Shown in pieces: positions 60,636 to 64,000 of a DNA stretch of 64,000 bases. Positions within the stretch are counted from its first letter, which is position 1, and each line of letters starts with the position of its first letter. Where the stretch lies: positions 405,935 through 469,934 of the forward strand of contig LNEP01000001.1 in assembly GCA_001464125.1 (NCBI GenBank), written 5' to 3'. A model generated the notes under the pieces. That model was not told where the DNA came from. It searched no databases and saw nothing but the letters and a program-made list of their open reading frames with translations. Position numbers and translations under genes: made by a program. The stretch is from Betaproteobacteria bacterium Ga0077540 (GTDB lineage: Bacteria; Pseudomonadota; Gammaproteobacteria; Burkholderiales; Methylophilaceae).

Positions 60636-61505
60636 TTAATGCTCTTTTAAAACCACACAATCAATCACAGGTTGCGCCATCGCAGGGATGTATACAGTCA
60701 ACTTATGAAGTCTCAAGGACACGACACCTTTGAAAATGGCATTCATCCAGCCAGAACGTCTGTTGGAAAATTGCTGGTCTTTCACCGCTCTCTCTAACAT
60801 TTTATGCAATAAGTTTTTGCTGAACATAACGCTGGAGTTATTTGATTGTTCTATGATTTTTTTTACTTTGAGTACGGATATCCAGTTAAGCGATTGCCAA
60901 GTGCCCCAAGGGTCAGCCAATGATTGATGTGAGAGGATTCTTTTTTTAAATACTTTCTCAGTCAGTGGTTTAGAGAACAATGTTGGGATATTAAAATGGG
61001 GCTCATACGGGAAAGTATAGTTTGGGCAGATAAAACGATATTTAGCCCCTGTTTTTAATGCTTTTAACACATTAGTGATGACTTGCTTTTCATCACTCAC
61101 ATGCTCCATGACATTAATAGAGAATGCATAATCAAACCTTGACTCTACGTTAAGCTGCTCAGCAGGTGAGTTAATCATTACAAGCAGTTTGTCTGCATTG
61201 ACTGCAACTTTTAAGACTACATCTTGCAGCGCTCTAAAATGATTAAAACCCTCACCAATCGGCTCTAATGCTGTGATTTGGTAGCCTTCTCTTAATAACT
61301 GGCAACTCAAGATAAGTGAACCTGCGCCAACCTCAATGATGGATGCTGCTGGTTGTAGCTGCTTTAAATCCGCATCTATCATCTGCCGTCCAAAAACGGC
61401 TTCTGCGGCATATGTTTCAAAGATAGAAATTAACTCAGGGTGATGTAACTTTATCTCCGCTCTAATTGCTTCAATCAAGTCAAAAATAGTGTCTGCCAAA
61501 GCCAT
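60636..61505 (-). CDS. Class I SAM-dependent methyltransferase
   Basis: A 289-residue predicted methyltransferase unlike its neighbour at 60016. SAM motif region ASIIEVGAGSLILSCQLLRE (about residues 55-75), YAFSINVMEHVSDEKQVI and GAKYRFICPNYTFPYEPHFN. It has a longer C-terminus with RRSGWMNAIFKGVV. Probable role in surface sugar modification, from context only. The start ATG 61505 overlaps the stop of the small transporter gene upstream. Confidence 0.82.
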   Translation of the reverse strand: MALADTIFDLIEAIRAEIKLHHPELISIFETYAAEAVFGRQMIDADLKQLQPAASIIEVGAGSLILSCQLLREGYQITALEPIGEGFNHFRALQDVVLKVAVNADKLLVMINSPAEQLNVESRFDYAFSINVMEHVSDEKQVITNVLKALKTGAKYRFICPNYTFPYEPHFNIPTLFSKPLTEKVFKKRILSHQSLADPWGTWQSLNWISVLKVKKIIEQSNNSSVMFSKNLLHKMLERAVKDQQFSNRRSGWMNAIFKGVVSLRLHKLTVYIPAMAQPVIDCVVLKEH

Positions 61506-61873
61506 TACTTCATGGCTCCTAAGGTGACACCTGTAAATATCATCATCACAGCAATCAGTTTAGTCAGCGTGATCGGCTCATGCAAAATGAGCCAACTGCC
61601 AAGAATGACCAGCAAAAAGGTAATGCCAATGTAGATTGGAAAGCCAATGGACAGAGAAATTTTAGAGATTACGAATAGCCACAAAAATGAACCCGCAAGG
61701 GCAGCAATGTAACCAGAAACAATATAGGGATCTAGTAAGTATGTGAACAGCTTTTCGACAACTCTCTGGCTTTCAGATGTCGTTGGGCTAACTGCCGAAG
61801 TGCGCCATTTAACAATTAATTGGCTGTAAGCAACTAATAGCGCTATCGGAATCACCAATACTAGAAGTTTCAT
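61505..61873 (-). CDS. Small EamA/SMR-like membrane protein, possible lipid-sugar flippase subunit
   Basis: A 122-residue protein with four membrane segments (LVLVIPIALLVAYSQLIVKW; IAALAGSFLWLFVISK; IYIGITFLLVILGSWLIL; LIAVMMIFTGVTLGAM). Size and pattern match ArnE/ArnF-type half-transporters that flip undecaprenyl-linked aminosugars. It sits among the GT2, WecD-like and RffA-like genes, which fits flipping of the sugar-lipid made there. A general small drug transporter is the alternative. Confidence 0.8.
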   Translation of the reverse strand: MKLLVLVIPIALLVAYSQLIVKWRTSAVSPTTSESQRVVEKLFTYLLDPYIVSGYIAALAGSFLWLFVISKISLSIGFPIYIGITFLLVILGSWLILHEPITLTKLIAVMMIFTGVTLGAMK

Positions 61874-61876
61874 AGA

Positions 61877-62572
61877 TTAGGATTTGACTAGTAAGTGGTA
61901 AATATCTACTGAACTGCTGAACTTAAAGCCCAAGCCAGCATAAAGATTTAGCGTAGGTAAATTACTAGATGAAATAGAACTAGAAACCGTTTTATAACCG
62001 CTTGCAAACATCGTGCTAGCCACTGCTGACCACCAATATTTAGCGAGTCCTTTTCCTCTATATTCATTTGCAATTGCATGCAATTGCAGTTGATTATCGT
62101 AAGTAGCAATAAATCCTGCAATATGTTCACCCAACATCAAGCCATAGATTGTGCCTCTACCAGCCAAGTCCTCAAGCCATTGCAAGTAGCGTTTATCGGC
62201 AAGTTTTTTCTCAATGTTCGGATCGCGATGAAATCTTCCATGATGAAATGCACCATCACAAATTTTAAGCAATTCATCCAAAGGCGCATTGTCCGTAATG
62301 CGAATATCGGGATGATTGCTTATTACAAGTTCACCATGTTTGCATACAGGCTCTAGTAAGGTGTCACAAAAATAAAATCCATATTGCAAAGCTAAGCTTT
62401 TATCAGCCAGTGGGTTTAGTTTGAGCGTGTAGTGCCCAGGTCTGCGTATTGCTTGCTCAAGCGTACGTGCAGAGTATTCAAGAATCTCAGCCGTATAAAA
62501 CCCAAACACCTTGTTATCCCAAGGAGTGTCTTTAATCATGGGGGTACTTTGCAAAGCCAAATTGCTATTCAT
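61877..62572 (-). CDS. GNAT N-acetyltransferase, WecD-like (TDP-Fuc4N acetylation)
   Basis: Predicted to acetylate the amino group of the 4-amino-4,6-dideoxy sugar made by the RffA-like enzyme. Features as in WecD/RffC: N-terminal DTPWDNKVFGFYTAEI, GAFHHGRFHRDPNIEKKLAD, YLQWLEDLAGRGTIYGLMLG, and the acetyl-CoA motif QLHAIANEYRGKGLAKYWWS followed by NLPTLNLYAGLGF. The 231 residues fit. It overlaps the GT2 gene end by 8 nt, so the real start may be an inner ATG (MIKDTPWD, 62539). Confidence 0.82.
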   Translation of the reverse strand: MNSNLALQSTPMIKDTPWDNKVFGFYTAEILEYSARTLEQAIRRPGHYTLKLNPLADKSLALQYGFYFCDTLLEPVCKHGELVISNHPDIRITDNAPLDELLKICDGAFHHGRFHRDPNIEKKLADKRYLQWLEDLAGRGTIYGLMLGEHIAGFIATYDNQLQLHAIANEYRGKGLAKYWWSAVASTMFASGYKTVSSSISSSNLPTLNLYAGLGFKFSSSVDIYHLLVKS

Positions 62573-63503
62573 TGAACGTTGTCCTTCTTACGATATAAAG
62601 CGGTCTGCCTTTCATCTGGTCGAATGCTTTACCCAGATATATGCCGATAATTCCAAGCATCGAAATAATGATGCCGCCAATGAAATAAATAGAAACGATA
62701 AGACTGCTCCAACCTTGCACCGTAGAGCCGTTTATCAATGCACGCATGAGGATGTAGGCGCCATACGCAAAAGATAGGCATGACATGAAAAACCCTAGCT
62801 TGATAGAAACCCGTAGTGGCTTGTCAGAGAATGCAATAATGGTATCGGTAGCCAGCTTGAGCAGTTTTTTGAATGAATAACTGGATTGTCCTTCAAAGCG
62901 TTCGTAATGAACCACTTCCAGACTGGTGGTAGGGAAGCCCATCCATTGCACCAGTCCACCAAAAAAGCGTAGTTGCTCTCGCATGTGTTTAAAATTATCG
63001 ACCACCGTTTTCGACATGATGCGGAAATTACCGTGACTGCCGTCATACTCGGTATCTGCAAGATAACTCAATACTTTGTAAAAGGCCGTGGATGTTAGCT
63101 TTTTAAGATAGCTATCTTGTCTATTGGTGCGGCTAGCAAGTACGATATCGAAGCCTTCCTGCGCCTTCTTATACAGCCTAGGAATTTCCTCCGGTGCGTC
63201 TTGCAAATCGCAATCCATGACGACCACCCATTCTCCTTGTGATATATCCAAGCCCGCTGTAATGCCATAATGTTGACCAAAATTACGGCTAAATTGCACG
63301 CCTTTGATACGCTTATCTTGTCGTGAGAACTCCGCAATTTTTTCCCAAGAACGGTCACCCCCGCAATCTTCCACCAAGATGATTTCATAATTTGGCGTGA
63401 TGCTAGTCAACGATTTATTAAGACGAGTGCATAACGCATCTAAGCATTTTTCTGCTTTATAGACGGGTATTACAACAGAAATGTGGGGTGCTTGGGTCAA
63501 CAT
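62565..63503 (-). CDS. GT2 polyprenyl-phosphate glycosyltransferase (ArnC/GtrB-like)
   Basis: Transfers a sugar from a nucleotide to undecaprenyl phosphate on the inner face of the membrane. Catalytic domain: ISVVIPVYKAEKCLDALC, EIILVEDCGGDRSWEKI, VVVMDCDLQDAPEEIPRLY and FEGQSSYSFKKLLKLATDTI, the last typical of ArnC/GtrB. Two C-terminal membrane segments follow (FFMSCLSFAYGAYILMRAL, LIVSIYFIGGIIISMLGIIG). First gene of the six-gene minus operon. A sigma-54-like element lies 36 bp upstream. Confidence 0.9.
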   Translation of the reverse strand: MLTQAPHISVVIPVYKAEKCLDALCTRLNKSLTSITPNYEIILVEDCGGDRSWEKIAEFSRQDKRIKGVQFSRNFGQHYGITAGLDISQGEWVVVMDCDLQDAPEEIPRLYKKAQEGFDIVLASRTNRQDSYLKKLTSTAFYKVLSYLADTEYDGSHGNFRIMSKTVVDNFKHMREQLRFFGGLVQWMGFPTTSLEVVHYERFEGQSSYSFKKLLKLATDTIIAFSDKPLRVSIKLGFFMSCLSFAYGAYILMRALINGSTVQGWSSLIVSIYFIGGIIISMLGIIGIYLGKAFDQMKGRPLYIVRRTTFNE

Positions 63504-63538
63504 TCAGCCACTAAAGAAAAACTTTAACAGTTTTTAAG

Positions 63539-63555
63539 TGCAACTTTAATGCCAA
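63539..63555 (-). promoter_or_regulatory. Sigma-54-like promoter of the GT2-RffA operon
   Basis: On the minus strand TTGGCATTAAAGTTGCA: GG at 63553-63552, ten bases, GC at 63541-63540. TTGGCA and TTGCA are near-perfect -24 and -12 boxes, the best of the four in the window. A start near 63528 leaves a 25-nt leader to ATG 63503. Confidence 0.65.
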
Positions 63556-63646
63556 TGCTTTTGATTGGTTGATTAAATAAAATAATGATTATTTTCAATC
63601 AATTACAGGTCATTTAGTTTTAGAGATATACGTCTAATTCAAAGAG

Positions 63647-63684
63647 TGGTTGATATAAACCATACTGTTGGTTGTTATTAACCA
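63647..63684. promoter_or_regulatory. Two tandem 16-bp sites TGGTT-N6-AACCA (region C)
   Basis: TGGTTGATATAAACCA (63647-63662) and TGGTTGTTATTAACCA (63669-63684), 22 bp apart as in region A, about 119-156 bp upstream of the predicted start of the GT2 operon. A further TGGTT half-site lies at 63695 and another at 63566. Confidence 0.7.
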
Positions 63685-63704
63685 ATTTAGCTTGTGGTTA
63701 AAAA

Positions 63705-64000
63705 TCACAAATGAGGTTGCAGGCCTTTTTGACGATGCCCTAAACAGTTGAATTCCTGCAATTTTGGGTTGATTGGCTTTAAAAAGTACTGTTCATACCT
63801 TGCATCGGGATGAGATTGATCTCTAAAACCCCAATCTGTAAATATCTTAGTTTTTATCATCCCCATTTTTTGATACTGAGTTTTATCAGCCCGAATGCCA
63901 TGCTGCTCTAATATTTTATAGTTAATTCTTCGACGACCATCCTTTTCAATCAAAAGCCAAGCGTTGGCAATTTCATAGCATGAAGCCTGATTCAGGGCGA
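63705..64000 (-). CDS. Unrecognised protein, 5' end outside the window
   Basis: The C-terminal 98 residues of a minus-strand gene whose frame is open to the right edge. The sequence includes SCYEIANAWLLIEKDGRRR, INYKILEQHGIRADKTQYQK and DWGFRDQSHPDARYEQYFLK; it is basic and probably soluble here. I do not recognise a family. Stop at 63705. The lack of stops and ordinary residue mix suggest a real gene, upstream of the glycosylation operon on the same strand but separated from it by the region C sites. Confidence 0.5.
   Translation of the reverse strand, partial: ALNQASCYEIANAWLLIEKDGRRRINYKILEQHGIRADKTQYQKMGMIKTKIFTDWGFRDQSHPDARYEQYFLKPINPKLQEFNCLGHRQKGLQPHL

Noticed and set aside
63566..63581. 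TGGTT-GATTAA-ATAAA near region C
   Set aside because: Only the left half matches; it lies too close to the promoter to fit the 22-bp grid and is not counted as a site.
63695..63710. Third TGGTT-N6 site in region C
   Set aside because: The right half (CACAA) matches at three of five positions and the spacing is 26 rather than 22 bp; mentioned only as a half-site.
1..64000. CRISPR arrays, tRNA/rRNA genes, transposases, phage genes, origins
   Set aside because: I looked for direct-repeat arrays, tRNA-like cloverleaf sequence and mobile-element proteins and saw none. A short RNA gene could still be missed by eye.

Overview
The window looks like chromosomal DNA of a Gram-negative betaproteobacterium. 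My best guess is a methylotroph of the Methylophilaceae (Methylotenera/Methylophilus type). This is inferred from the kind and order of the genes (dapC, queG, tsaE-amiC, pilU, mnmC, a PQQ dehydrogenase) and a moderate GC content judged by eye. I saw no tRNA, rRNA, CRISPR array, insertion sequence or prophage gene.

Layout. (1) 1-7749: glycogen/maltodextrin block, with glgB (minus, cut by the left edge) divergent from glgC, a GH57 enzyme, malQ and a ROK sugar kinase. (2) 7736-21362: housekeeping genes (queG, tsaE, amiC, a Suv3-type helicase, a beta-CASP hydrolase, mutL, a pterin dehydratase, miaA, dapC, a DMT exporter, pilU), broken by an AT-rich orphan membrane protein and a small conserved protein. 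(3) 21416-25179: a TPR/GT41 O-GlcNAc-transferase-like protein and mnmC. (4) 25239-33006: a tightly packed nine-gene minus-strand operon for membrane lipid modification, with two different cyclopropane-synthase-like methyltransferases, a desaturase, a flavin oxidase, DUF1365, DUF1295, DUF2878, DUF6134 and a lipocalin. (5) 33331-35115: a PQQ-dependent dehydrogenase lipoprotein. (6) 35310-53067: a split Tad/Flp-type machine. The plus arm holds secretin, lipoprotein, TPR protein, TadZ, TadA, TadB, TadC, DUF192, two ABC-2 exporters and a catalytically dead-looking alpha/beta hydrolase. The minus arm holds a sugar transferase, a TadE/G-like protein with a repeat insertion, CpaB and a small membrane protein. 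(7) 53432-63503: surface glycosylation genes in two convergent operons (GT41, GT-C, acyltransferase and a DUF120/riboflavin-kinase-like protein; then GT2, WecD-like, small flippase, two methyltransferases and RffA-like aminotransferase). (8) A partial unrecognised gene at the right edge.

Main discovery. The four operons in 35.2-63.5 kb appear to share one control logic. Tandem 16-bp sites of the form TGGTT-N6-AACCA lie in the three control regions (35147-35206, 53184-53217, 63647-63684). Each of the four operon starts has a sigma-54-like GG-N10-GC element 22-40 bp before the gene; two of these share an identical 15-mer. This would make the Tad machine, its embedded ABC exporters and the sugar genes a single sigma-54/enhancer-binding-protein regulon, plausibly building a glycosylated surface structure or secretion device.

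How the sugar genes could work together (inference): RffA-like and WecD-like enzymes make an N-acetylated 4-amino-4,6-dideoxyhexose, the GT2 enzyme loads a sugar on undecaprenyl phosphate, the small DMT protein helps to flip it, and the GT-C enzyme transfers it in the periplasm, while the GT41 enzyme glycosylates protein in the cytoplasm.
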